Below, in pieces: positions 33,949 through 44,182 of a stretch of DNA of 64,000 nucleotides (its first letter is position 1; every line of letters begins with the position of its first letter). The stretch comes from an uncultured Pseudodesulfovibrio sp. (GTDB lineage: Bacteria > Desulfobacterota > Desulfovibrionia > Desulfovibrionales > Desulfovibrionaceae). The stretch is from contig NZ_OY761823.1 in assembly GCF_963664965.1 (NCBI RefSeq), forward strand, positions 1,312,001 to 1,376,000, given 5' to 3'. Under the pieces are notes generated by a model. The model had not been told where the DNA came from, did not search any database, and saw only the letters and a program-made list of their open reading frames with translations. The translations under genes and the position numbers were made by a program.

Positions 33949-34012
33949 CCTGATCGGGGTTGCCTCCCGATTCGGGGAAGCGGTCCGGCGCGACTTGTGC
34001 TATGACCGGGCC

Positions 34013-34954
34013 ATGCACCGATTTCTTTTTTCTTTTTTCATATTTTTGGTCCTGTTTTCGGCTTCTCCTGCCAGTGCGCTGGACATGACAGTCGAAGTCT
34101 CCAGTTTCAAGGTTGATTTCGGCCTGCCGTATGCCCCGGAGAATCTTCTGGACGGAGATCCGCAGACCGCGTGGGTCGGCGGCGGTGTCGGGCCGGGAGT
34201 GGGCCAGTGGATCGACCTTGTCTTCGGTGTGCCTGTCCGGGTGCAGCGGCTCGGCATTTTCAACGGGCATCAGGGGGAAGGGCAGTACGACAACTTCCGG
34301 CGCATCCGTGCCGGCCGCATCGTGTATCCTGACGGTGTCGAGACAAAGTTCTGGTTGCGGGACGAGCCCGGGGAACAGGTGGTCGAGTGTCGCGGCAGGC
34401 CGTTCAAATCGGTGCGGATCGTTGTCGACCGTGTGTTTCCGAAGGGCGAGGCCACTGCTATAAAAAAACTCGCGGTGTCCGAAATCAAGCTCTACCTCTC
34501 GTTGATGCCTTCGCCTGACGAGGTTGCCAATCCTTCCGGCGAACCCGAGCAACTCCCTGTCATGACGACCACGGACCCGGAGTTCGTGGTGCCGGACGAG
34601 ATGGCCGAACTGTTGCGTGAATTCTACGTGCGTCACACTTCGCTGGCTGATGATTTCGCCTTGCTGTTTGCCGAGGACGTGCGTGACCACAACGATTTTC
34701 AGTTCGAGATATTCAAGGAGATACAGCGGCAGCAGAGAACGTACCGAAAGCTGCGCTCCGCCAAAGTGGATACTTCCGGCCTTGGACTGGAGATGGTTGA
34801 ACGGGACGGTGCGTTCGCCCGTGTCCGGGTGTTCGGTTCCTATGTCGCCCGTATCGACGACAAGGATTACCCCATGGAAGAGGATTCCGTCTTTGTCGTC
34901 TCAAAGGAGGCTGACGGATGGAAGATTGTCGAAATTGAAGGTCAGGAATTCTGA
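34013..34954 (+). CDS. Secreted discoidin-like protein, paralog 3 (313 aa)
   Basis: Signal peptide at 1-23 (FLFSFFIFLVLFSASPASA). The discoidin-like domain shows LLDGDPQTAWVGGGVGPGVGQW, NGHQGEGQYDNFRR and LAVSEIKLY, closely matching the two previous genes; the second domain covers about 185-313 (MAELLREFYVRHTSLADDFALLFAEDV, then ARVRVFGSYVARIDDKDYPMEEDSVF). It lacks the Lys/Pro-rich linker. There is no hairpin before it. I start at 34013 where the signal peptide begins. Function unknown. Confidence 0.82.
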   Translation: MHRFLFSFFIFLVLFSASPASALDMTVEVSSFKVDFGLPYAPENLLDGDPQTAWVGGGVGPGVGQWIDLVFGVPVRVQRLGIFNGHQGEGQYDNFRRIRAGRIVYPDGVETKFWLRDEPGEQVVECRGRPFKSVRIVVDRVFPKGEATAIKKLAVSEIKLYLSLMPSPDEVANPSGEPEQLPVMTTTDPEFVVPDEMAELLREFYVRHTSLADDFALLFAEDVRDHNDFQFEIFKEIQRQQRTYRKLRSAKVDTSGLGLEMVERDGAFARVRVFGSYVARIDDKDYPMEEDSVFVVSKEADGWKIVEIEGQEF

Positions 34955-34984
34955 TTCCAAATGGAATCTTCTGATTCCAGCGTC

Positions 34985-36226
34985 TTACACCATCCAGATG
35001 TCAATCGTCTGGCCTTCGTACAATCCTTCAGAATCTGCGGGAATGGATGCGAGGCCGTCCGCCTGCACCATCGTCCGCAGCAGCCCTGATTTGCCGAGTA
35101 CGGGATGGGCAAGCGGTTCCATGCCTTCGCGCTCTTCCAGTCGGATACGCACGTAATCCTCGCGTCCCGGTTTGGATGCCACGTTGCGGGCCAGCTCCGC
35201 CTTTCGAATGGGGCGGCGTGTCGTTTCGAACGCATGCGGGTCGCCCTGCATGTGTCGGATGAGCGGCAGGATGAGGACGTGCATGACCACCAGCGCGGAG
35301 GTCACCTGTCCCGGCAGGCCGAGAACGGGCTTGCCCGAAGCACGGCCGAGGATGGTCGGTTTGCCCGGACTGAGTGCCACGCCGTGTGCCAGAATTTCCG
35401 AATTTTCCTTGGCTTCGAGGGCCGTCACGGTCAGGTCGCGCACGCCGATGGAGCTGCCGCCGGACAGGAGGACCATGTCGTTTTCCGCAATGGCGCGGGA
35501 CAGTGCTTCGGTCAGGCTCGGCAGGTCATCCTTGATGATGCCGTACCGGGTCGGGATGCCCCCGGCCATGGCGGTGAGGGTGGCAACGGTATGCGAATTG
35601 ACATCGCGGACCTGCCCCGGCTTGGGCGTGCGGCTGACTTCAATCAGTTCGTCGCCGGTGGACAGGATGCCCACACGCGGCTGGCGGTACAGGGAAAGCT
35701 CTTCGAATCCGAGGGCAGCGGCCAGTCCGATTTCCTGCGGACGCATGGTCGTACCTGCCGAGAGCGCGGTCTGGCCTTCGCGGGCGTCTTCGCCGCGCTG
35801 CATGACGTTTTCTCCGGGGGCCGCGCTTTTTCTGACTTCAATGGTGGAATCGCCCATCTCGCCGGTGTGTTCGATCATCACCACGGCGTCGGCCCCATCG
35901 GGCAGCACGCCGCCGGTGGCGATGCGCGCGCATTCACCTGCGGGCAGGCTGATGTCTGGCATGACGTCGATGGGGAGGGATGCCGTGCATTCGAGGTAGC
36001 CCGGATTGGTTTCGCTCGAACCGAATACGTCCCGGGCGCTGACAGCGAATCCGTCCATGCAGGAGCGGTTCATCAGCGGCCAGTCGTGGGCTGCGGCAAG
36101 GTCTTTGGCAAGCACCCGTCCTGCTGCAAGTGACAGGGGAGTCAGTTCACTGCCGAGCGGAGTGAATCCTTCCAGCAGGGATTCGAATTCAGTGCGGCTG
36201 ATGATGGTGAAAAAACCGTGGCTCAT
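34985..36226 (-). CDS. moeA: Molybdopterin molybdotransferase (413 aa)
   Basis: MoeA inserts molybdenum into molybdopterin-AMP to form the molybdenum cofactor. Seen here: PLSLAAGRVLAKDLAAAHDWPLMNRSCMDGFAV; ARIATGGVLPDGADAVVMIEHT; LYRQPRVGILSTGDEL with GQVRDVNSHT; and MVLLSGGSSIGVRD, followed by the beta-barrel domain 4 at the C-terminus. Length is normal. Start at 36226 has AGGAGA upstream. It lies about 2 kb from a molybdate transporter and a molybdenum-storage-type gene. Confidence 0.96.
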   Translation of the reverse strand: MSHGFFTIISRTEFESLLEGFTPLGSELTPLSLAAGRVLAKDLAAAHDWPLMNRSCMDGFAVSARDVFGSSETNPGYLECTASLPIDVMPDISLPAGECARIATGGVLPDGADAVVMIEHTGEMGDSTIEVRKSAAPGENVMQRGEDAREGQTALSAGTTMRPQEIGLAAALGFEELSLYRQPRVGILSTGDELIEVSRTPKPGQVRDVNSHTVATLTAMAGGIPTRYGIIKDDLPSLTEALSRAIAENDMVLLSGGSSIGVRDLTVTALEAKENSEILAHGVALSPGKPTILGRASGKPVLGLPGQVTSALVVMHVLILPLIRHMQGDPHAFETTRRPIRKAELARNVASKPGREDYVRIRLEEREGMEPLAHPVLGKSGLLRTMVQADGLASIPADSEGLYEGQTIDIWMV

Positions 36227-36319
36227 GGATATGCGTCTCCTGAAATAGTAGGGCAGACAATAGCGAAGCACATGCCGGTGGGCAAGGGCATTTGTTTTGA
36301 GAGCGGTCCGGCACCGGAC

Positions 36320-36718
36320 TTACAGCGACTTGGCGAAGTTTCCTATTTTTCGGTCACTGTCCATCATGTGACTGGATATCCAATCGGTCAGGAATAATGA
36401 AACGTCTTGAGGGGTTACCCCGTTGCGTTTCTCAAGCATTTGCTTCAGGGTCAGCGTCCGCAGGTAGAGGATGGCGTGTTCTGCTGCGTGGTCCTTGAGT
36501 TCGGGGTAGCCGATTTCCTCCATGTATGACTCCTCATCCTTGAAGTGGGAGTCTACATAGGCCCGCAGTTGAGTAAAGACATCGGCGAGCACTCCATCCG
36601 TCTCGTTGTCGATAATGGCATCGATAAGCTTGTTTGCGATGGCGATGAGCTGTTTGTGCTGATCGTCTATTCGCGGCAGGCCTACTGTCAGGTCTTCTGT
36701 CCATTGAAGGTGGGGCAT
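36320..36718 (-). CDS. Bacteriohemerythrin (132 aa)
   Basis: A four-helix hemerythrin with the diiron ligands in place: DDQHKQL, SHFKDEESYM, HAAEHAILYL and a final SSHMMDSD. Free-standing hemerythrins bind oxygen reversibly and may deliver or sense it; they are frequent in microaerotolerant anaerobes. A second copy lies directly upstream, translationally linked to argB, with 25 nt between the two genes. No signal peptide, so it is cytoplasmic. Confidence 0.93.
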   Translation of the reverse strand: MPHLQWTEDLTVGLPRIDDQHKQLIAIANKLIDAIIDNETDGVLADVFTQLRAYVDSHFKDEESYMEEIGYPELKDHAAEHAILYLRTLTLKQMLEKRNGVTPQDVSLFLTDWISSHMMDSDRKIGNFAKSL

Positions 36719-36743
36719 GATGGATATCCCGTTTCCTGTCAGG

Positions 36744-38122
<1,379 letters not shown>

Positions 38123-38199
38123 TCAATGATTTGGGGTTGCGTATGGTGTGCCGAGCCTGTAACTTTCCGGATTATTGCAAACCTCCGGGACGTGTACAC

Positions 38200-39393
38200 A
38201 TGAAAATACGCTTCAACAGAATGGAATGGGCCGGGGCCATGGGCGACCTCGGGACGCTGCTTCCGCTGGCCTTCGGCATGATCATGATAAACGGCCTGTC
38301 CGTTACCGGGCTTTTTCTGACCGTGGGGCTGTTTTATCTCGTGGGAGGCCTTTACTACCGTATTCCCATAGCCGTACAGCCCATGAAGGTCGTTTCAGCC
38401 TATGCCATTGCACAGGCGCTCAGCCCTGGCGTGATTACCGCTTCGGGCATGCTTATCGCCGTCTTCCTGTTGTTTCTCGGTGCGACAGGATTGGTCAAGG
38501 CCGTGGCGAAAGTCGTGCCGCATTCCGTTATTCGTGGCGTACAGATGGCTACCGGCATCCTGCTGCTGTCCAAGGGGGCGGCTCTCATTATCGGCAACAG
38601 CCCCTTCCAGGAGTTGCGTGGGGGCGTTGAACCGTTTCTTGCTATGCAGGCCATCGGTCCGGTCCCCATGAGTGTTGTCATTGGATGCGTTTTTGCCGTC
38701 ATCACGCTGTTTCTGCTCCGCAGTGAAAGGTTCCCGGCCGGACTGGTCGCGGTCGTGGCCGGAGCCGTGGTCGGGGCATGCCTTGGCGCATGGCAGGAAC
38801 TGACAACCATCAGCCCCGGATTCTATCTGCCGGAGTTCCTGCCGTTCGGCATGCCCACGGGAGTGGATTTCTCCTTTGCTTTGCTGGTTCTCGTCCTGCC
38901 GCAGATTCCCATGACCATGGGGAATGCGGTTATCGCCAACCGTGACCTGAGTTTCGAGTACTTTGGCGATGGAAGCCGACGGGTTACCGATCGCGCCCTC
39001 TGCATGAGCATGGGGCTGGCCAACGTCTTTTCGGCGTTGGTGGGTGGAATGCCTGTCTGCCACGGTGCCGGGGGGCTGGCCGCGCATTATCAGTTCGGCG
39101 CAAGAACAAACGGGTCCAACCTCATAATCGGCGGTCTGTTCGTGCTGCTTGCCCTGACACTGGGGAGCGGGGCGGTCAATGCGTTGCACCTCCTGCCCAT
39201 GGGCGTCCTCGGCGTGCTGCTCTTCTTTGCCGGGGCACAGCTCGCCCTGACCATTCTGGACATGAAATCCCGGACCGAACTGTTCGTGGTCGTGGTCATG
39301 CTCGGCATCACCCTGACTGCCAACCTTGCCTGGGCTTTCGGCACCGGCATCTGCCTGCATTACGTCCTGCGGGCCGGGAATGTTCGTATCTAG
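38200..39393 (+). CDS. MOT1-family molybdate transporter (397 aa)
   Basis: About 12 membrane helices with the MOT1 signature: EWAGAMGDLGTLLPLAFGM, YRIPIAVQPMKVVSAYAIAQ, and PQIPMTMGNAVIANRDLSFEYFG. MOT1 proteins are a branch of the SulP group that takes up molybdate with high affinity in plants and algae and is present in many bacteria. The next gene encodes a molybdenum-storage-type protein, and moeA lies about 2 kb away, which favours molybdate over sulfate. I start at the ATG at 38200. The ribosome site is weak. Confidence 0.85.
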   Translation: MKIRFNRMEWAGAMGDLGTLLPLAFGMIMINGLSVTGLFLTVGLFYLVGGLYYRIPIAVQPMKVVSAYAIAQALSPGVITASGMLIAVFLLFLGATGLVKAVAKVVPHSVIRGVQMATGILLLSKGAALIIGNSPFQELRGGVEPFLAMQAIGPVPMSVVIGCVFAVITLFLLRSERFPAGLVAVVAGAVVGACLGAWQELTTISPGFYLPEFLPFGMPTGVDFSFALLVLVLPQIPMTMGNAVIANRDLSFEYFGDGSRRVTDRALCMSMGLANVFSALVGGMPVCHGAGGLAAHYQFGARTNGSNLIIGGLFVLLALTLGSGAVNALHLLPMGVLGVLLFFAGAQLALTILDMKSRTELFVVVVMLGITLTANLAWAFGTGICLHYVLRAGNVRI

Positions 39394-39524
39394 GGTTTCG
39401 GAGGCATTCAGTCCAAGTGGACACAACTCTGTCGTTTCGGCCTTTCCTTGTTTTTTTTCTGTCACCCTGTACAATTCAAATCAGTGAACTCTGAATTCAG
39501 GAACACAACCCCCGGAGGGATAGA

Positions 39525-40376
39525 ATGGGAAAGCTGATCAAGGAAAAAGACGAGAAGGGCCGCTTACATATCGATACCCCGCTGCTTGGTGAATCGCTGG
39601 TTGGAAAGGAGCTGCTCAAACGCACGGAGGCCGGCGAGTATTTCAAGATGCAGCCGGACGTCAATATACTCAAGATCGGCGGCCAGTCCATCATGGACCG
39701 TGGTGCCAAGGCGCTGTTCCCCATTCTTGAGGAATTGGTCAAGGCCAAGGAAGAACACAAGATTCTCCTCATGTGCGGCGGCGGAACCCGCGCCCGCCAC
39801 GTCTACAACATCGGCATTGATCTGGGCATGCCCACCGGCGTCCTGTCCAAGCTCGGCGATAAGGTTTCTGCCCAGAATGCGGAAATGCTTTCGGTGCTCC
39901 TCGCCAAACACGGCGGGGCAATGATCGGTCATGGCGCGCATCTGGAACAGCTGCACATGTACTGCCAGCTCGGGTACCTGCCTATTACCACGGGTATTCC
40001 GCCCTACGGATTTTTCGAGCATCCGGCAGAGGTCGGCTCGATTCCGCCGCACCGTACCGATTCCGGCGCGTGCCTGCTTGCCGAGAATATCGGCGCAAAA
40101 TCCCTGATCTACCTGAAGGACGAAAAGGGGATGTACGAGGATGATCCGAAAAAGGCGAAAAACCGTGAAGCCCTGAAGTTCTTTGACAAGATTCATGTCG
40201 ATGAACTCATCGAAATGGACCTCGAAGATCTCATCGTGGAACGCCCGGTCCTGACATTCCTCAAGAATGCCAAGACTCTCAAGTCGTTCCAGATCATCGA
40301 TGTCCTGCGCCATCCCGAGCACATCCATGCCGCCCTCAACGGTGAGCATGTCGGAACGATCGTTTACAAGGATTAG
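39525..40376 (+). CDS. Molybdenum-storage-protein homologue (283 aa)
   Basis: An amino-acid-kinase-fold protein. It matches the MosA/MosB subunits of Azotobacter MoSto rather than UMP kinase: NILKIGGQSIMDRGAKALFPIL, CGGGTRARHVYNIG, IGHGAHLEQLHMY, the GIPPYGFFEHPAEVGSIPPHRTDSG loop, and a C-terminal ending LNGEHVGTI. MoSto packs polyoxomolybdate clusters in a cage and needs ATP. Only one gene is present here, where Azotobacter has two. GGAGGG precedes the ATG. The molybdate transporter gene is immediately upstream, on the same strand with about 130 nt between them. Confidence 0.8.
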   Translation: MGKLIKEKDEKGRLHIDTPLLGESLVGKELLKRTEAGEYFKMQPDVNILKIGGQSIMDRGAKALFPILEELVKAKEEHKILLMCGGGTRARHVYNIGIDLGMPTGVLSKLGDKVSAQNAEMLSVLLAKHGGAMIGHGAHLEQLHMYCQLGYLPITTGIPPYGFFEHPAEVGSIPPHRTDSGACLLAENIGAKSLIYLKDEKGMYEDDPKKAKNREALKFFDKIHVDELIEMDLEDLIVERPVLTFLKNAKTLKSFQIIDVLRHPEHIHAALNGEHVGTIVYKD

Positions 40377-40397
40377 TTTCGATCTGAATCGACAATC

Positions 40398-40434
40398 AAA
40401 GGCCGGGAGCAGGTTGCTGCTCCCGGCCTTTCTG
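40398..40434. terminator. Bidirectional terminator
   Basis: AAAGGCCGGGAGCA and TGCTCCCGGCCTTT form a 14-bp stem between the storage-protein gene and the convergent methyltransferase gene. Confidence 0.9.
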
Positions 40435-40454
40435 TTTCTGTGAGAAATCCTGAT

Positions 40455-41264
40455 CTAGAGAGGCTTGCGCGCAACCGCGATCAGGCGGTGGCTCAGATTG
40501 ATGATTTCCGGGCGTGTGGCATACTCCCGGTTGATCGTTTCCATGGCTCGGTAGGTGTCGTCATCTTCCAGCGCCTTGGTCATCAGCGGGTCGGGCGGAA
40601 AGGTGCCCATGGGCGTGATGCCCGCAAGGGTCTTCAGTTCCATGCCCAGCTTTGCAAATATCCCTGTCAGTATTTCCGGGCTGAGGAGATGAAGCTCCAT
40701 CCCGTTGGCGGAAGTGTATTGCCCGGTTTCAAGAACTTGCAGTATTTTTGCCGAGGGCTTTTTCGTTGCCAGATCATAGGCCTTGCGGATTCTGTTGCCT
40801 GCATCGCAGAGCACGTAGCCTCCGGGACGAACGACCCGGCAGTATTCGGCAATGGCCTGTTCCGGGTCGGCGCAGAGAGTGATGGGCTCGCCCGTGGAAA
40901 TGACCATGTCGAAGCTGTCGTCGGTCAGGCTGTGCAGGTCGCAGACGTCAAGCACCTCGAACCGGGCATCCTTTTCGTATCCGAGTTTGGCAGCATGCTC
41001 TCTCGCCTTGGCGATCATGTTGGGGGAGAAGTCCGAAAGAACGAGGTCGAACCCCATGGGTACGAGCCTTTCGGCCCAGCGCCCCGTACCGCATCCTGCT
41101 TCGAGGATTTTGCCGCCCTTGATTTCATCCAACAGGGGTGAAATGTGCGCCCACCAATTGTCGTTGTATTGTTCCGAGGAAAGGTTCCTGATCATGGAAC
41201 CTTTCTTTGCGGCGTGCAGCTCGGCCCGTTTTTCCCATATTTCAAGTGCCTTGGCGTTGCTCAT
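40455..41264 (-). CDS. SAM-dependent methyltransferase (269 aa)
   Basis: Class I methyltransferase with motif I LEAGCGTGRWAERL, motif II VLSDFSPNMIAKARE, and motif IV/post-I region DDSFDMVISTGE. The C-terminal lobe is Methyltransf_11/25-like. Substrate unknown. The start at 41264 has AAAGGAA upstream; an open frame extends to 41417 without a site. The gene is convergent with the molybdenum storage gene and is followed by the 40398 hairpin. Confidence 0.85.
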   Translation of the reverse strand: MSNAKALEIWEKRAELHAAKKGSMIRNLSSEQYNDNWWAHISPLLDEIKGGKILEAGCGTGRWAERLVPMGFDLVLSDFSPNMIAKAREHAAKLGYEKDARFEVLDVCDLHSLTDDSFDMVISTGEPITLCADPEQAIAEYCRVVRPGGYVLCDAGNRIRKAYDLATKKPSAKILQVLETGQYTSANGMELHLLSPEILTGIFAKLGMELKTLAGITPMGTFPPDPLMTKALEDDDTYRAMETINREYATRPEIINLSHRLIAVARKPL

Positions 41265-41417
41265 GTGAATTCCTTTCGTTTTGGCTGTCATTGGTTTGGT
41301 TTTTTTGTAAAGCTGCTTAACAAAATGTGCAAGGCTGGATGGCAGAAAAAAGGAAAGATGGTTTGCCGGCTGACTGGATTGCAGAGGGGGGGCAGGATTA
41401 TGAAGAATAAAACGCAA

Positions 41418-41452
41418 AAATGGCCGGAAGCTTGCTTGCCCCCGGCCATTTT
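41418..41452. terminator. Terminator after the 68-aa gene
   Basis: AATGGCCGG / CCGGCCATT stem with A and T flanks, usable in both directions; 19 nt after the stop of the minus-strand gene. Confidence 0.8.
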
Positions 41453-41470
41453 CTACGGTTCAGATGAGGT

Positions 41471-41677
41471 CTAGGCTCGGCCCTTGCCGTCGCCTTTGCC
41501 GTCACGCTTGAGGTAGACGATTTCAGCGCCGGTCTGTTCGGCGAGTTCGTCCAGTTCGCATTTGCGGATGCGTTTGACGTAGATCTTCAGATCACCGCCC
41601 TGCACACCGACCACACGGTAACGGGGGAGTTTCTGACCTTCGTCGGCACGGTTGCGTTCCCTTACGAATACTTTCAT
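41471..41677 (-). CDS. Small basic hypothetical protein (68 aa)
   Basis: A strong AGGAGG ribosome site lies 7 nt before the ATG. The protein is basic and beta-rich at the start (MKVFVRERNRADEGQKLPRYRVVGVQGGDLKIYVKRIRKCEL) and ends in Gly/Lys/Asp-rich DGKGDGKGR. No known domain. It is followed by its own terminator and preceded by the PadR promoter region, from which it is divergent by 100 nt. Confidence 0.75.
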   Translation of the reverse strand: MKVFVRERNRADEGQKLPRYRVVGVQGGDLKIYVKRIRKCELDELAEQTGAEIVYLKRDGKGDGKGRA

Positions 41678-41778
41678 ACCTGTATCCTCCTTGGCGGCAC
41701 GGTTGTGCCTTTATGGATAATTGTCTATACTGTATATATATCCTCTAAGCACATATAGTCAAGAAGGACTTTCTCGAA

Positions 41779-42123
41779 ATGTCGAAAAAGGTAGGCGGCA
41801 GCAAGCCGCAAAGATACGTGCAGCCTTCGTTGCTGCTGGCCCTGTCCCATAAACCGTCATACGGTTATCAGCTCATTCAGACGATTGGAGAATACGGCTT
41901 TCTGCGAAGCGATGCGCCTCCGGGCATGATCTACCGGCATCTGCGGCAGATGGACGAGGAGGGACTGGTTCAGTCGAGTTGGGACGCAGAAGGAGACGGC
42001 CCTGCCAAGCGGGTCTATTCGATCACGCCCGAGGGGATGGAAGTCCTTGAGGCGTGGGTGCTGCACATGGAGCGTCAGCGGGATGCGCTGGATGCGTTTA
42101 TCAGGCGGTACAAGGAGCAGTAG
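41779..42123 (+). CDS. PadR-family transcriptional regulator (114 aa)
   Basis: A PadR winged helix: SLLLALSHKPSYGYQLIQTIGEYGF, then MIYRHLRQMDEEGLVQSSWD with the KRVYSITPEGMEVLEAW wing, and a dimerisation helix at the C-terminus. The upstream region 41720-41760 has TA-rich repeats (ATACTGTATATATA) that could be an operator for it or for the divergent 68-aa gene. Its last 23 nt overlap, tail to tail, the end of the TiaS-like gene. Confidence 0.9.
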   Translation: MSKKVGGSKPQRYVQPSLLLALSHKPSYGYQLIQTIGEYGFLRSDAPPGMIYRHLRQMDEEGLVQSSWDAEGDGPAKRVYSITPEGMEVLEAWVLHMERQRDALDAFIRRYKEQ

Positions 42124-42868
42124 CCGGTTGTTTTTTCGGCTTGTCTGCGCCGTGCGCCTTTTTGCGTTTGCCGTGGGCCGGTTCCCATGTGCCGGGTTCC
42201 GTCTTGCGTACTTGCAAGACGGGGGTGCCTGCCCAGAGTGACGGGCGAATCCATTTGGCATTGATGACCCGGTCTTCGGGCAGCGGCACCAGCGGATCGC
42301 GGTCGGTCGCCACCACCTGAATGCCTGCGTCGGTCAGGTCTTTTACGCGCAGTGACGCGCCCAGCATACGCAGGGTGCCGTATTCGATGAATCGTCCGCA
42401 CCAGCCGAATTTTGTCAGACCGACAGCCGCACATGCGCCGATGATGCCGTCGTTGGTGCCGCCCAATCCGTACAGTTCGATATTGCGGGCGATGTTCAAG
42501 GCCGCCTGCTGTGTCGTGCGTTTGCCGGTGGCGTTTTGCCCGAACTCGACCAGTTCCGCATTGATCTTGTCTTCATGCGCGATGCACAGCCCCGGATCGC
42601 TGCCCGGAGCGCAGCAGGAGAGCAGGTGTTCCACGGCTTTCTGTCGGAGTGTTTCCACAGGAATATCTTCATTCATCTCGATGATCGCGCACGCCGAACT
42701 GTTGTTCGATGTGAACGGGATATCCTCAAGTCGTGGAAGCTGATGCCGCACGACACCGATGGTTCGGAACTCGTCAGGAAGCGAGTATATGAATTCTCGG
42801 ACAAGGCGTCCGGTCCCCATGGGGGCATCATGATCGTCAGTGTCGTCAAAGCCGAGATAGATACGCAT
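42101..42868 (-). CDS. TiaS-like FDDTDD-domain protein (255 aa)
   Basis: The N-terminal YLGFDDTDDHDAPMGTGRL motif matches the catalytic domain of archaeal TiaS, which puts agmatine on tRNA-Ile cytidine. Then RHQLPRLEDIPFTSNNSSACAII and the GGTNDGIIGACAAVGLTKFGWCGRFIEYGTLR segment also follow that family. It lacks the zinc ribbon and OB-fold parts needed for tRNA binding, so it is a stand-alone catalytic-like domain with a low-complexity Lys/Pro tail. Its bacterial function is not known. Overlaps the PadR gene at the 3' end. Confidence 0.72.
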   Translation of the reverse strand: MRIYLGFDDTDDHDAPMGTGRLVREFIYSLPDEFRTIGVVRHQLPRLEDIPFTSNNSSACAIIEMNEDIPVETLRQKAVEHLLSCCAPGSDPGLCIAHEDKINAELVEFGQNATGKRTTQQAALNIARNIELYGLGGTNDGIIGACAAVGLTKFGWCGRFIEYGTLRMLGASLRVKDLTDAGIQVVATDRDPLVPLPEDRVINAKWIRPSLWAGTPVLQVRKTEPGTWEPAHGKRKKAHGADKPKKQPATAPCTA

Positions 42869-42997
42869 TCGCAGGCAATATGCCTCTTGGGAAATGAAGG
42901 CAAGCAGAGAGTGTTTGCTGAGATTTCGGCACCGTTGGCGAGGCCGGTGAGGCCCCGCCTATTATATTATGAAATGTAACCTGGACGGCTATGTCGG

Positions 42998-43414
42998 TTA
43001 ATCCGTGTACCGTATGTCCCAGTTGAAGGTGAGGCCGTCGAATCCGCCGTTGGGTTTGAACTGCTTGTGGAATCGGAGCGGCTGGCTCAGGTCGTTGCCT
43101 ATCATCGGGAAGGAAAGAGTGTCCGTGAACGTCCGGTCCCGCAGCAGTTCGACACTGAGAATCGCGAGATCGATGCCCCGGTTGATCTGGACGTGGCGCG
43201 GTGCGGCTGTGCCCGTGAGAATGAATTCGTCTTCCGGCGTGCGTTGGATTTCGTAATTGATGACCATGTCCGGATAGATGACTTCGCCCCCGCAGGGAAA
43301 CGACCCGCAGGCCTGAACGCGTGCCCGGGCATTGGCGTGGTCCGAAGAATGCGAGGCACATCCGCCTGCCGCCAGAATGAGTAGAAGAAAAAACGGTATA
43401 ATCAGTCGTTGCAT
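42998..43414 (-). CDS. Lipoprotein of unknown function (138 aa)
   Basis: A lipobox ends at AAGGC (Cys 19). The mature part has an internal Cys pair CGSFPC and is beta-rich, ending in FDGLTFNWDIRYTD. No known domain. The ATG at 43414 has AGGGAG upstream; an in-frame start at 43489 would place a long basic tail before the signal and is unlikely. It is divergent from rplU. Confidence 0.82.
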   Translation of the reverse strand: MQRLIIPFFLLLILAAGGCASHSSDHANARARVQACGSFPCGGEVIYPDMVINYEIQRTPEDEFILTGTAAPRHVQINRGIDLAILSVELLRDRTFTDTLSFPMIGNDLSQPLRFHKQFKPNGGFDGLTFNWDIRYTD

Positions 43415-43496
43415 GAATTCTCCCTTGTATTTTGGCGAGATGTAGCAGATAGTGTCTCTCCGGGCAAAAAAAATATCAAAAAAAAACACAAGAGGC

Positions 43497-43526
43497 TTGA
43501 CTTCTTATGCCGGTTGCGGCTAGCTT
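43497..43526 (+). promoter_or_regulatory. Promoter of rplU-rpmA
   Basis: -35 TTGACT (43497-43502), 18-bp spacer, -10 TAGCTT (43521-43526). The transcript would start about 25 nt before the rplU ATG. Confidence 0.7.
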
Positions 43527-43557
43527 GCCTCCTCTTACGAATTTGGAGGTATGCACA

Positions 43558-43869
43558 ATGTTTGCTATCATAGAGACCGGCGGAAAACAGTACCGCGTTG
43601 AAGAAGGTCTTGAACTTAATGTAGATCTGCTCAAAGCCGAAGCCGGTGACAACCTGAGCATTGATTCCGTTCTCCTGGTGGAGAAAGACGGCGACACCAA
43701 GATCGGCGAGCCCTTTGTTCAGGGTGCCAAGGTCGAGTGTGAAGTCATGGGTCACATCCGCGGCAAGAAAGTCGTGGTTTTCCACAAGCTGCCCAAGAAA
43801 GACGCTCGCAAGACGCAGGGTCACCGCCAGGATTATACTCAACTGAAAGTCAAATCCATCAAGGCCTAA
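43558..43869 (+). CDS. rplU: 50S ribosomal protein L21 (103 aa)
   Basis: The start MFAIIETGGKQYRVEEG and the end KKDARKTQGHRQDYTQLKVKSI are diagnostic of L21, which binds 23S rRNA and L20. Length 103 is normal. An upstream in-frame ATG at 43507 is not used; the ATG at 43558 has GGAGGT. The usual rplU-rpmA-obgE order follows. Confidence 0.98.
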   Translation: MFAIIETGGKQYRVEEGLELNVDLLKAEAGDNLSIDSVLLVEKDGDTKIGEPFVQGAKVECEVMGHIRGKKVVVFHKLPKKDARKTQGHRQDYTQLKVKSIKA

Positions 43870-43890
43870 CGGTCGGGAAGGGAGGATAAC

Positions 43891-44160
43891 ATGGCTCATA
43901 AAAAAGCTGGTGGTAGTTCCAGGAACGGTCGCGACAGCGCCGGTCAGAGGCGAGGCGTAAAACGTTTTGGCGGTCAGGAAGTTGTCGCAGGCAACATCCT
44001 CGTGCGTCAGCTCGGTACCAAATTTCACCCCGGCGAAGGCGTCGGCATGGGCAGGGATTACACTTTGTTTGCCCTGACCGATGGCATCGTCAAATACGAA
44101 AAGTACATGCGTCGCAAGGTCGTCAAGACCCGCGTGCACGTGCTGCCCGCCGAAGCCTAG
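43891..44160 (+). CDS. rpmA: 50S ribosomal protein L27 (89 aa)
   Basis: [31 protein letters not shown] is the L27 N-terminus, which reaches the peptidyl-transferase centre. Normal length. Begins 21 nt after rplU with GGGAGG before the ATG. Confidence 0.98.
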   Translation: MAHKKAGGSSRNGRDSAGQRRGVKRFGGQEVVAGNILVRQLGTKFHPGEGVGMGRDYTLFALTDGIVKYEKYMRRKVVKTRVHVLPAEA

Positions 44161-44182
44161 TCTTCGAAGATAGCAAATTCTC

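Noticed and set aside
38395..39474. 359-codon minus-strand frame over the molybdate transporter
   Set aside because: Antisense shadow of a transmembrane protein.
40440..41141. 233-codon plus-strand frame over the methyltransferase gene
   Set aside because: Antisense; the minus strand holds a clear methyltransferase with ribosome site.
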